DNA from: Bin5 sp963662575
GTDB lineage: Bacteria > Chloroflexota > Anaerolineae > Caldilineales > Caldilineaceae
Reading direction: 5' to 3'
Length of the DNA: 64,000 nt
NCBI GenBank assembly: GCA_963662575.1
Contig: OY759723.1
Location: forward strand, 2,356,001-2,420,000
The position numbers and the translations under genes are program-made. Position 1 is the first letter of the stretch; each line of letters begins with the position of its first letter. The notes beneath the pieces were generated by a model. The model saw only the letters and a list, made by a program, of their open reading frames with translations. It was not told the origin of the DNA and did not search any database. Positions 44,560 to 52,815 of this stretch are shown here, piece by piece.

Positions 44560-45570
44560 TCACACGTGTCTCTCAACCTGCTGCAAAGTCCCCGTCCGCG
44601 CCGACGCCAACATCGCCTCCACGACGGCCAGATCCTGCAAAGCCTCCTGGGGCGAATTCCGGTGTTGCACGCCATCCCGCACCGCCGCCAGGAAAGCAGC
44701 CAGCTCTTCTCGCACGCTGATGAGGACATTGAACTGCTGACGCTCGCTCTTCTCGCCCTGCTCCAGCACAAGCTCTCCGCGCGAAACGCGCAGGCTGCCT
44801 TCACTCCCGCCAATGTGGACGGTGTCGGTTCCCAGTGTACTGCCGACCGCATACGTGATCAAATAGGTGCCGACTACGCCGCTGGCAAAACGCAGCGCCG
44901 CGCTCATCGTGTCCGCCGGCGGCAGGTCGGGTCGATGCCCTGCCGTCAGCGCGCACACACTCTCAATCTCTCCCGGAAGCACGCGCAGACCGGCAATATG
45001 ATGCACGCCGCCATCCAGCAGATAGCCGCCCAAAAGCTCTCCCGAGTTCCGCCAGGTCGGCTGCGCATTCGGCGAGTCTGCCTTCACCTGCACCTGCAGT
45101 GACACGTCGCAGAAGAGGGGCTGACCGATCCGGCCGGCTTCAATCGCCTGTGCCGCCGTCTGAAAGGCCTCCTCGTAGCGCCAGTTCTCGCCCACCATCC
45201 ACACCTGGTCTGCGTAGGGCCGGCTGCGGGCGATCAATTCCTGCGCCTCGGCAACGGTCTGCGCGATCGGTTTTTCGCTGAAAACATGCTTTCCCGCCGC
45301 CAGTGCCTGAGAGACAACCTCCGGCAACATCGGAATCGGCAGTACAATATCGACCGCCTCAACACTCTCGTCCGCCAGGAGCGCTGCGATATCCGTGTAA
45401 ATGTCAACATCGTAGGGGATGGCGTCCGCCACCGTCTCGGCGGATGCGCGCGTGCGGCTGTACACTGCCACAATCTGCGCCGCGTCTCCCAGCTCCAGCA
45501 AAGATGGTGCATGCGCTTTACGCACAAATACGCCGGCTCCGATCAGAGCAATGCGAACCGGTCTACCCAT
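44560..45570 (-). CDS. Gfo/Idh/MocA family oxidoreductase
   Basis: NAD(P)-dependent sugar or cyclitol dehydrogenase family, 336 residues. The Rossmann motif is IALIGAGVFVRKAHAP at the start, and the catalytic lysine region is KHVFSEKPIAQT. The C-terminal domain has LLDGGVHHIAGLRVL with the conserved histidine pair. GGAGAG precedes the ATG. It is followed by ppgK 171 bp downstream; the substrate is unknown. It is more distant from the two Gfo/Idh genes near 56 and 58 kb than those families usually vary within one pathway. Confidence 0.92.
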   Translation of the reverse strand: MGRPVRIALIGAGVFVRKAHAPSLLELGDAAQIVAVYSRTRASAETVADAIPYDVDIYTDIAALLADESVEAVDIVLPIPMLPEVVSQALAAGKHVFSEKPIAQTVAEAQELIARSRPYADQVWMVGENWRYEEAFQTAAQAIEAGRIGQPLFCDVSLQVQVKADSPNAQPTWRNSGELLGGYLLDGGVHHIAGLRVLPGEIESVCALTAGHRPDLPPADTMSAALRFASGVVGTYLITYAVGSTLGTDTVHIGGSEGSLRVSRGELVLEQGEKSERQQFNVLISVREELAAFLAAVRDGVQHRNSPQEALQDLAVVEAMLASARTGTLQQVERHV

Positions 45571-45717
45571 CGAATCTCTCCGAGCACGTTGATGTTACCG
45601 ATATCTTCACCCGTTTTGCTATCGCTGGCAACTGATGCTATCGTGGGCGCAGATAGAGCCTGTCGCAGGATGAGGATTAAGTAGCCATATTATATCACAG
45701 TACGTCCGGGGAAACAG

Positions 45718-46515
45718 TTGAAACCGCTGCTGCTCCTGCTGGCCGTCCCGCTTCCACCGCAATCGTTGGAAGTCATCGGCCCTCTCGTTGAAGAACGTAC
45801 AGTCAATACCCAGTTCGGACCTGTTGGCCCTCTCGCATTGCGCGGCCGGCCGGACGCTTCATCAGTCTGGATACAACCCTACTACGGCCTGCCCTCCCGC
45901 ACCGATCCCCGAGCCACGCTCCAGGCTGCGCAGGCGCTGAACGTCAGCCAGATTACTGCTTTGGATAGCGTCGTCGCCGTCAATCCCATGCTGGGGCCGG
46001 GCCATCCCGTGCTGATCACCGACTACATCGACTTCACCCGCCATCAACCGCAGACATTCTATGAGAACGAGGGCACGGGCGGCCTCAGCCAGACTCCGGC
46101 TGTCTGTCCCCGCCTGACCGAGGCGCTGTCGCGCATCCTGCCGGTGGCGCCGGGCGGCATCTATCTGGGGGTGGATGGCCCCAGGCGGGAGACCGCCGCC
46201 GAGGCGCGCATGTTTCGCACCTGGGGCGCCGACGTTCTCGGCCAGAATCTGGTGCCGGAGATCGCGCTTGCGAGGGAGGTGGGCATCTGTTTCGCGGGCC
46301 TGGCAATTGTTGACGAAATCAGCGCTGAGCGCCCGCCCGCGTCGGCCCAGGCGACGGATTATAGAGGGTTGGAGGCCGTGGTGCAGGCACTTTCCACTCT
46401 TTCGCAATCGGTGGCGGCCGACGCCTTCTGCGACTGCGGTCGACAATCTGACCGCCGCGAAGCAGCCGGAGAGGCAGATGCAGCCAGTCATACCGGTCAG
46501 GCGCCCCGTCGATGA
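45718..46515 (+). CDS. Diverged nucleoside phosphorylase (MTAP/PNP family II) lacking the phosphate motif
   Basis: A 265-residue protein. The C-terminal half matches methylthioadenosine phosphorylases: VLITDYIDFTRHQPQTFYE, YLGVDGPRRETAAEARMFRT, WGADVLGQNLVPEIALAREV. The N-terminal GSGL phosphate loop is replaced by LLAVPLPP, and the usual PRHG segment by PYYGLPS. The last 35 residues (after VAADAF) do not look like the family's helix and are Arg/Asp-rich. The start is TTG 45718. The stop overlaps the next start (ATGA). It may be inactive or have a new activity. Confidence 0.75.
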   Translation: MKPLLLLLAVPLPPQSLEVIGPLVEERTVNTQFGPVGPLALRGRPDASSVWIQPYYGLPSRTDPRATLQAAQALNVSQITALDSVVAVNPMLGPGHPVLITDYIDFTRHQPQTFYENEGTGGLSQTPAVCPRLTEALSRILPVAPGGIYLGVDGPRRETAAEARMFRTWGADVLGQNLVPEIALAREVGICFAGLAIVDEISAERPPASAQATDYRGLEAVVQALSTLSQSVAADAFCDCGRQSDRREAAGEADAASHTGQAPRR

Positions 46516-47198
46516 AAATTTCCCAGCTTTACGACCAGTTGGAACTGTATAGTGAAGGCGATCCCCCTTCCCACTCGCTCTTTGTCCTGGCGCGTCTGCT
46601 CGGTACGCCCGACAGACTGCTGATCATCGACCCGCCGCCTGATGTCGGTACGCGCTTCGATGTGGCTGATGAAACGGCTACACTCTTCACCTGCGCCGAC
46701 CGCGATGTCGGACTGCAGCGCGTTGAAACGCGCCCGGGCGGCGTAGCCCACATCAATGTTGGCCAGCACCTGCTGGATATCTACTCCCAGCGGCACGCCA
46801 ACCTGGTCTACTTCCCGGCAATGGGGATACTCTGTGGGGGCGCTTTTGGCAGCGATCTTACGCTGCCTGAACTGGGGGAAGACTCTGATGGCGAGGATGA
46901 AATTGAGAGCTTGCGCCTGCTCGCACGCCTGGTGAAAGGACGCCGCCTGCAACTGTACATTCCCCGCATCGGTTCCGTCTCGTCGGACACGGTGGAGGTG
47001 ATGGGGCGGCTGGCCGCCGACGTCAGCTATCTCCACGGACTGCGGCGGACCGTTTCCCAGGCGGCCGCTGAGAGCTCCTTCTGGAGCAGGTCAGAGGAGA
47101 TTGCCGAATCCCTTCTGCCCGAAAATCGCCGCACTCCTACCGCCGTTACCACCCACCGGCAGAACATCGAACGTCTTTACAACGCAACTCTGGGGTGA
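46512..47198 (+). CDS. Protein of unknown function, possibly a metallo-beta-lactamase fold without metal ligands
   Basis: A 228-residue protein whose ATG overlaps the previous stop (ATGA), so it is coupled to the phosphorylase-like gene. RLLIIDPPPDVGTRFDVADE, VAHINVGQHLLDIYS and LVYFPAMGILCGGAFGSD have the spacing of a metallo-beta-lactamase core, but HxHxDH is not present. A charged insert (LGEDSDGEDEIESL) and a helical C-terminus follow. No membrane segment. I cannot assign a function; the fold suggestion is weak. Confidence 0.7.
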   Translation: MKISQLYDQLELYSEGDPPSHSLFVLARLLGTPDRLLIIDPPPDVGTRFDVADETATLFTCADRDVGLQRVETRPGGVAHINVGQHLLDIYSQRHANLVYFPAMGILCGGAFGSDLTLPELGEDSDGEDEIESLRLLARLVKGRRLQLYIPRIGSVSSDTVEVMGRLAADVSYLHGLRRTVSQAAAESSFWSRSEEIAESLLPENRRTPTAVTTHRQNIERLYNATLG

Positions 47199-47217
47199 GG
47201 TGTCGGTTCCATCACGT

Positions 47218-47610
47218 CTATTCCACGCCACTGAATTGCGACTGAACCTGCGCCAGCAAGGATTCCACAAAATACAGGCCTTCCCGCCGGTCAAGTGGCG
47301 CTTTATCAACCCCGATGGCTTGGTAGCGGAACTGAACAGCATAGGGCGTGTATTCGATTAGCGCCAAAAAGGCCGACGTGTCTACGCCTCGTTCTCTGAT
47401 GAGATTGAATAGCAATTCAAGATCATGTGTTAGAGGGTATGTTTCGCCCAACAGTGCCAACCATGCCTTGAGCAATTTCTCGATAGCCTGTTGCACATGG
47501 AAGCCGAAGATTTCATCGGCGAAAACGGAGGCATCGCTCATGCCCCTCAGGGCTTCGACATCCCGTTTCGAGGCCTCGACTAACATGTGGGCGCATTTAA
47601 CGTCGCTCAT
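47218..47610 (-). CDS. HEPN domain protein, partner of an MNT nucleotidyltransferase
   Basis: A 130-residue four-helix HEPN protein from ATG 47610. FHVQQAIEKLLKAWLALLGE with TYPLTHDLELLFNLI and the YTPYAVQFRYQAIG region are typical of the PF05168-type family. The RX4-6H ribonuclease motif of toxin HEPN proteins is not seen (FRYQAIGV). It overlaps the MNT gene by 14 bp. In active pairs the HEPN is a toxin and the MNT its antitoxin; here activity is uncertain. Confidence 0.85.
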   Translation of the reverse strand: MSDVKCAHMLVEASKRDVEALRGMSDASVFADEIFGFHVQQAIEKLLKAWLALLGETYPLTHDLELLFNLIRERGVDTSAFLALIEYTPYAVQFRYQAIGVDKAPLDRREGLYFVESLLAQVQSQFSGVE

Positions 47611-47932
47611 AGAGCACACGTCCTTCTCGCAGCGCCCGCGCCAAGACATGGTTGAGGGAATCGCGCCAATACTCGACCTCGTCGCGGCTATAGAGCAAAA
47701 TGTCTTTAGCAACGCCGAATCCCGCCAGGGTGCGATAGAGACGGACAGTTTCCAGACGACGGCTCCTTTGCTGACCAAATGGCTCAGATTCCACCACGAC
47801 CAGATCTATGTCTGACCCTGCGTGCCCGTCACCGCGTGCGCGCGAGCCAAAGAGGATGATCTGATCGGGATCCACCTCTTCCACAATCTTCTGTACCATT
47901 CGGTCTAAGAGTGTATCTGACACTTGGGCCAT
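47597..47932 (-). CDS. MNT-type nucleotidyltransferase, paired with HEPN
   Basis: A 111-residue minimal nucleotidyltransferase. The signature GSRARGDGHAGSDID fits GS-X10-DxD, followed by LVVVESEP and, later, the third acidic residue in KDILLYS. Known MntA proteins AMPylate the HEPN toxin to silence it. It precedes the HEPN gene on the same strand with a 14-bp overlap, the standard arrangement. No mobile-element gene is next to it. Confidence 0.9.
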   Translation of the reverse strand: MAQVSDTLLDRMVQKIVEEVDPDQIILFGSRARGDGHAGSDIDLVVVESEPFGQQRSRRLETVRLYRTLAGFGVAKDILLYSRDEVEYWRDSLNHVLARALREGRVLYERR

Positions 47933-48039
47933 TTTTTCATCTCCGTGCGTAGCACATCCTGCCCCGCAGCGTTCCTTCTCTTATCGGCGCCGACTATCGC
48001 TGTGCATTCAGGCTTCTTGCGCTGCCGTCACTGTGCCGT

Positions 48040-49128
48040 TCATTCTGGCCTGCCTCCGAACAGACTACTCTGCTCCGGCGACTCCGGATAGGCCGCGCCG
48101 ATGTGCTCGTAAGCCGCTTTCGTGGCCATGCGCCCGCGCGGCGTGCGATCCAGAAACCCCAATTGGAGCAGATAAGGCTCTACCACATCCATTATCGTGT
48201 CGTCCTCTTCACTGATGCTGGCTGCCAGCGTTCCAAGCCCGACCGGACCGCCGCTGAACTTGCCGACAATCGCATCCAGCACCCGTCTGTCCAGATCGTC
48301 CAGCCCCAGATGGTCGATCTCATGCACCGCCAGCGCCTCACCGGCCAGAGCCACGGTAACGTTTCCGTCCGCTCGCACCTGGGCATAGTCGCGCACCCGC
48401 CGCAACAGCCGCAAGGCCACCCGCGGCGTTCCCCTGGACCGGCGCGCGATTTCGGCGGCGCCGGCGCTGTCAATGGGCGTTTCAAGCATTTCCGCCGCGC
48501 GGATGATAATCGTTTCCAGCGCCTCCCGGCTGTAAAAGTCAAAGCGTTCAACAACTCCGAACCGGGAGCGCAAAGGCGCCGTCATCAGCGCCAGCCGCGT
48601 CGTCGCACCGATAACGGTAAACCGGGGCAATTTCAGGCGGATGCTGCGCGCGCTGGGGCCGCTGCCGACCGTAATGTCGAGCACAAAATCTTCCATCGCC
48701 GGATATAGTATCTCCTCGACCACGCGGCCCAAACGGTGGATTTCGTCGACGAAGAGAATGTCCCCTTTGCGCATATTTGTGAGTATGGCGGCCAGATCGC
48801 CAGCTTTCTCGATCGCCGGCCCCGATGTCGGCTTGAGATTGCCCTTCACCTCATGCGCAAGAATGTGGCTGAGCGTGGTCTTGCCCAGTCCCGGCGGCCC
48901 GTATAGGAGTACATGATCCAGTGCCTCGCCGCGCTGACGCGCCGCCTGCACCAGAATGCGCATCTTCTCGCGCATCCTCTCCTGGCCCACCATTTCGTCC
49001 AGGCTCTTGGGCCGCAACGCATAGTCGACGCGACCGTCCTCGGCCTGCTTTTCGCCGGAAATCTCCCTCTTGCTCAGTCCTGAAAGTCTCTGGACGTTGC
49101 TCTGTGCTGCGCTGCGTTCATCAGCCAT
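48040..49128 (-). CDS. ruvB: Holliday junction branch migration helicase RuvB
   Basis: Hexameric AAA+ motor that drives Holliday junctions bound by RuvA. From ATG 49128 the product has 362 residues. Seen: YALRPKSLDEMVGQERMREK, Walker A GPPGLGKTTLSHI, Walker B LFVDEIHRL, sensor TVIGATTRLALMTAPLRSRF and the winged helix near the end with LLQLGFLDRTPRGRMATKAA. ruvA and ruvC are not adjacent. A TTG at 49152 is open but not conserved. Confidence 0.97.
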   Translation of the reverse strand: MADERSAAQSNVQRLSGLSKREISGEKQAEDGRVDYALRPKSLDEMVGQERMREKMRILVQAARQRGEALDHVLLYGPPGLGKTTLSHILAHEVKGNLKPTSGPAIEKAGDLAAILTNMRKGDILFVDEIHRLGRVVEEILYPAMEDFVLDITVGSGPSARSIRLKLPRFTVIGATTRLALMTAPLRSRFGVVERFDFYSREALETIIIRAAEMLETPIDSAGAAEIARRSRGTPRVALRLLRRVRDYAQVRADGNVTVALAGEALAVHEIDHLGLDDLDRRVLDAIVGKFSGGPVGLGTLAASISEEDDTIMDVVEPYLLQLGFLDRTPRGRMATKAAYEHIGAAYPESPEQSSLFGGRPE

Positions 49129-49239
49129 GCTCGTATCCAAATGGAATTGCAAGAACGATTGTGCTAAGGATAGTACACCAATGGGAGGGTTGGAACAAAA
49201 CAGCGTATAAAGTTCCTCCGTCTTGAGCGCATTTGCCTA

Positions 49240-49268
49240 TTGACGGAACGAACAAAAGCTGCTATAAC
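49240..49268 (+). promoter_or_regulatory. Strong sigma-70-type promoter before the DksA/TraR-like gene
   Basis: TTGACG (49240-49245), 17-base spacer ending TGC, and TATAAC (49263-49268). The ATG at 49314 lies about 38 bases after the expected start of transcription, with AAGGA as ribosome site. It probably also serves upp. Confidence 0.8.
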
Positions 49269-49313
49269 ATTTCCCACATTTTCTACTATATCCACAAATG
49301 AGAAGGAACTGTC

Positions 49314-49691
49314 ATGCCGAAAAAATCAACAACAGACCGCAAAAGACTGCTTGCAAACCTTGAACAAGTTAACGAAGAGTTGGAACATCTGCGAAATCTG
49401 ATGCAAGGCGAAGTGGACGTTGAGTTAGATGAAGGCGACACGGAAATTGTCGAGCGAGAGAAAACTGCCGCTTTGATCGTCGTCCTGGAGCGTCGTCAGA
49501 AGGACATCGAACACGCCCTGCGAGTGATCGACTTGGGGCAGTATGGTATCTGTGAACGCTGCGGCAGTGAGATCCCCCCGGCGCGCTTGGAAGTCAAACC
49601 TGACGCAACCCTGTGTATGGACTGCCAGCGAGAAGTCGAATCGATAAACCGTCGCAACCGTGCGCCGCGCGCTGCGTCTGCCCGCTGGTAG
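49314..49691 (+). CDS. TraR/DksA-type zinc finger protein
   Basis: A 125-residue protein with an N-terminal coiled-coil hairpin (about 10-75) and a C4 zinc finger at about 80-105 (CERCGSEIPPARLEVKPDA, then CMDC). This is the DksA/TraR/YteA build; such proteins bind the RNA polymerase secondary channel, though short members may have other roles. The acidic tip residues of DksA are not clearly identifiable (DEGDTEIVEREK lies near the hairpin). It is followed by upp after 53 bp. Confidence 0.9.
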   Translation: MPKKSTTDRKRLLANLEQVNEELEHLRNLMQGEVDVELDEGDTEIVEREKTAALIVVLERRQKDIEHALRVIDLGQYGICERCGSEIPPARLEVKPDATLCMDCQREVESINRRNRAPRAASARW

Positions 49692-49744
49692 CAAGAGCCA
49701 GCGCAACCTGCAAGAAATGGAAGCCGACTGAACAAAGGACCCGC

Positions 49745-50401
49745 ATGGCAAACAATCTGTTTGTGTCAGACCATCCACTTGTAAAGCACAAGATTACGCA
49801 ACTTCGGGACACGACGACCGACTTTCGTCAATTTCGCTCCATTGTCGCTGAGCTGTCCATGATCCTGGCCTATGAAGCCACCGCCGACCTGGTCACAAAG
49901 ACGGTGGAGGTGCAGACACCGCTCACAACCACCAGCGGCAGCAAATTCGACGAACGCGTCGGCTTGGTTCCGATTCTGCGCGCCGGGCTGGGCATGGTAG
50001 AGGGAATGCTCAGTCTTATTCCCCAGGCCGAGGTTTGGCACCTGGGCTTCTACCGCGACGAGGAAACTCTGCAACCGGTAATCTACTACAATAAACTTCC
50101 CGACGATCTTTCCACCCACACCTGTTTCGTGCTCGACCCCATGCTGGCGACCGGCGGCTCTGCCCTGACCGCCGTCAACATCCTCAAGCTTCGAGGCGTC
50201 ACCCGCGTCAAGTTTGTCGGCTTGCTGGCCGCGCCAGAGGGGATTGCTGCGCTGCAGGGCGCCCATCCCGATATTGCCGTGCATGTCGCGGCCGTCGATG
50301 AACGCCTGACAAACGCGAGTGACGCCGCCGCTGGATTCCCGCCCGGCTTCATCTGGCCCGGTCTGGGCGATGCCGGGGACCGGCAGTTCGGCACCAGGTA
50401 G
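49745..50401 (+). CDS. upp: Uracil phosphoribosyltransferase
   Basis: Makes UMP from uracil and PRPP. The 218-residue product from ATG 49745 starts MANNLFVSDHPLVKHKITQL. Seen: VPILRAGLGMVEGML, the PRPP loop VLDPMLATGGSAL and the uracil-binding end FIWPGLGDAGDRQFGT. The frame runs open further upstream to 49613, but only over the preceding gene. It is probably co-transcribed with the DksA/TraR-like gene and converges on the fucosidase gene. Confidence 0.97.
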   Translation: MANNLFVSDHPLVKHKITQLRDTTTDFRQFRSIVAELSMILAYEATADLVTKTVEVQTPLTTTSGSKFDERVGLVPILRAGLGMVEGMLSLIPQAEVWHLGFYRDEETLQPVIYYNKLPDDLSTHTCFVLDPMLATGGSALTAVNILKLRGVTRVKFVGLLAAPEGIAALQGAHPDIAVHVAAVDERLTNASDAAAGFPPGFIWPGLGDAGDRQFGTR

Positions 50402-50452
50402 ACCAATCCACAGTTCTAAAGAGCAACCAGGGCCCGGTTAACGGTGTCGCGG

Positions 50453-51817
50453 CTATTGTAACGCTATCACTGTAGCCGCTTCATCCGGCGCATTGACCGG
50501 CCCGCCGATGACAAGCGTGCCGTCGCTCTCGTGGACCGGCAGCATCTCGCCTCCCGCTAGCAGTCGCGCATCTTGGGCATTCACCCCTTCGACTTGAATC
50601 TGCCCATCGAGCGGCCAGTCGAAGACATGGAGATAGGTAACGCCCTCCTTACTGGTCGTGCGCAGGTCCGCCCGTCCCTGGATTGGGCCCGGCTGCGTGT
50701 CGTAGATCGCTTCGCCGTTTACCTCCAGCCAGCGACCCACCGCCTCCAGGCGTTCGACGCTCGCCTGGGGGATGACACCCTCTCCGGTGGGGCCGACATT
50801 CAACAGGTAGTTGCCACCTTTGCTGACGATATCGACCAGCTTGCGGATCAGGTCGCCGCTGGATTTCCAGTTGTGATCGTTCAGCTTGTACGACCAACTG
50901 TCGTTGAGCGTGGCCGGTGTCTCCCAGTCCAGGTCCAGGACTGTTTCGGGGATGCGGTTGTCTCCGGCGGTGGCATAGTCCCCCAGCGCGTTGCCAAGCC
51001 GCCCGCAGACCAGGCAGTCCGGCTGCAACTGGTTGCACAGCTCCAACAGGGACCGGCTTTGCTCTTCGGAGATGCCCTTGGGAGTATCAAACCAGATGAT
51101 GCCGATCGGTCCGTAGTTTGTCAGAAGCTCCCGCACATGCGGTTTTACATATTCTTCGATATATCCGGCAAAATCCTTCTCTGCCGGGTCGTAGTCCCAG
51201 TCGTTGCCGTCGCCGTCCGGGTGATGCCAGTCCTGCGTTTGGGAATAGTAGAAGCCCAGTTTAATGTCCTGCGCGGCGCACTCCTCCGCCAGCTCCTTAA
51301 GCACATCTCGCTTGAACGGCGTAGCATCTACCATATCGTAGTCGGTAACCGCCGAGTCAAAGATACAAAAGCCATCGTGATGTTTGGAAGTGATTACCAG
51401 ATACTTCTGTCCGGCCCGTTTTGCCAGCGAGACCCACTCCTTGGCATCAAACTGGACAGGGTTGAACTGCGCGGCCAGCTTCTCATATTCCCTGACAGGG
51501 ATTTCCGCCCGATACATCATCCATTCGGCGATACCTGGCCACTCGCGCCCGTTCCAGACGCCGGCGGGAATCGAGTACAGACCCCAGTGGATGAAAAGGC
51601 CGAATCTGGCCTCGCGCCACCAGTTCAGGCGCGGGTCGCTGCGGGCGCCGGGCCGTTGGCTCCGGTCCGGTTCAACTTCCGGCCGTGTGACCTCGAAATC
51701 GTATCCCCGACGCAGAAGCAGCAGGGCCATATCCTCCAACGATTCATTTTCTTCAGCGGCCACGCGCTGAATGCGTTGTACAAAGGTTGAGGGGACGTTG
51801 AGCGTGAGTTCTGGCAC
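50453..51817 (-). CDS. GH29 alpha-L-fucosidase with N-terminal ribbon-helix-helix-like segment
   Basis: Retaining glycosidase that removes alpha-linked fucose, 454 residues. The catalytic barrel (about 63-360) shows WWREARFGLFIHWGLYS, VITSKHHDGFCIFDS, FYYSQTQDWHHP and the nucleophile aspartate in IGIIWFDTPKG; NYLLNVGPTGEGVIP closes it. There is no signal peptide, so it is cytoplasmic. Residues 1-45 (PELTLNVPSTFVQRIQRVAA, then EENESLEDMALLLLRRGY) have the strand-helix-helix pattern of RHH DNA-binding domains. It lies downstream of a sugar ABC permease pair, suggesting uptake of fucosylated sugars. Confidence 0.93.
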   Translation of the reverse strand: MPELTLNVPSTFVQRIQRVAAEENESLEDMALLLLRRGYDFEVTRPEVEPDRSQRPGARSDPRLNWWREARFGLFIHWGLYSIPAGVWNGREWPGIAEWMMYRAEIPVREYEKLAAQFNPVQFDAKEWVSLAKRAGQKYLVITSKHHDGFCIFDSAVTDYDMVDATPFKRDVLKELAEECAAQDIKLGFYYSQTQDWHHPDGDGNDWDYDPAEKDFAGYIEEYVKPHVRELLTNYGPIGIIWFDTPKGISEEQSRSLLELCNQLQPDCLVCGRLGNALGDYATAGDNRIPETVLDLDWETPATLNDSWSYKLNDHNWKSSGDLIRKLVDIVSKGGNYLLNVGPTGEGVIPQASVERLEAVGRWLEVNGEAIYDTQPGPIQGRADLRTTSKEGVTYLHVFDWPLDGQIQVEGVNAQDARLLAGGEMLPVHESDGTLVIGGPVNAPDEAATVIALQ

Positions 51818-51921
51818 GGTTTGCCTCCTGCCGGCAGTGCGCTGTAGTGACCACTGGCCAGCGGCGAGTGGCTGTATAGTCGACGACCTGGCCCCTGGCA
51901 GCTAGCCACTGACCCCTGTAG

Positions 51922-52815
51922 TTAAGCTTGGATCCCGGACAATACCACCCCGCGGATCATCAACTTCTGGGCGAAGAAGAAAACAAATATCATCGGAATG
52001 ACCATGAGGAAAGACATAGCCATCATATAGGGGATCTGTGTATTGTAAAGCCCTTTGAAGAAGGTGATGCCCAGGGCAAGCGTGTAGTTTTCCTGGCTTG
52101 TGAGGAATATCAGCGGCCCGAAATAATCGTTCCACACGGCCTGAAAAGTGAATACGGAGGTGGTGGCGAGCACCGGCCGCGAAAGAGGAATGAAAATCTG
52201 CCAGAGGATGCGCAAACGGTTGGCGCCGTCGATGAGTGCGGCCTCTTCCAATTCTATCGGAATCCCCTTGAAAAACTGGCGCATCAGGAAGATGTTGAAA
52301 GCGCCCCCGCCGAAAAAGGCCGGTACAGTCAAGGGCAGAAACGTGTCCAGCCAGCCAACGCGATGAAAGCCTACGAACAGTGGAATCAGTGTAACCGTGC
52401 CGGGCAGCATGATCGAGGCCAGGACCATGATGAACCACACGTCTCGCCCAGGGAAGCTTATTCGCGCAAATCCATAGCCGCATAACGTGGCCGATATCAA
52501 TGTGCCCACCATGACGGAAGCGGTGATTGTCAAGGTATTCACCAGCCAGCGGGTCCACTGCATGCTCTCGTACGTCCACCCTTCCGGGAAGTTCTGCCAG
52601 CGAAATGTCTCTGGGAAAAAGGTGGGAGGGAAGACGTAAATTTCAGCCTGGGTCTTTAGCGATGTCGTGGCCATCCAGAGGAGGGGCAGAAGGAAAACGA
52701 CTGCGCTAACAATCAATATCAGGTAAATGAGAAGGATGCGAGAGCTCTGCTTCGGCCTGCGCCGCCAGTTCAGGTCAAAAATACCTCTGTAAACCTCCTG
52801 ATCGCTGACCATCAT
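51922..52815 (-). CDS. Carbohydrate ABC transporter permease (MalG type)
   Basis: Inner-membrane subunit of a CUT1-type sugar importer, 297 residues with six helices. The ATPase contact motif EEAALIDGANRLRILWQIFI is at about residue 200. Start ATG 52815 overlaps the previous stop (ATGA), with GGAGG upstream. The frame reaches further to 52935, only over the partner gene. It pairs with the permease upstream and the binding protein at 53867. Confidence 0.95.
   Translation of the reverse strand: MMVSDQEVYRGIFDLNWRRRPKQSSRILLIYLILIVSAVVFLLPLLWMATTSLKTQAEIYVFPPTFFPETFRWQNFPEGWTYESMQWTRWLVNTLTITASVMVGTLISATLCGYGFARISFPGRDVWFIMVLASIMLPGTVTLIPLFVGFHRVGWLDTFLPLTVPAFFGGGAFNIFLMRQFFKGIPIELEEAALIDGANRLRILWQIFIPLSRPVLATTSVFTFQAVWNDYFGPLIFLTSQENYTLALGITFFKGLYNTQIPYMMAMSFLMVIPMIFVFFFAQKLMIRGVVLSGIQA

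Noticed and set aside
47218..47932. Part of a larger defence island
   Set aside because: Neighbours are housekeeping genes (ruvB) and unknowns; no nuclease, helicase or methylase nearby.
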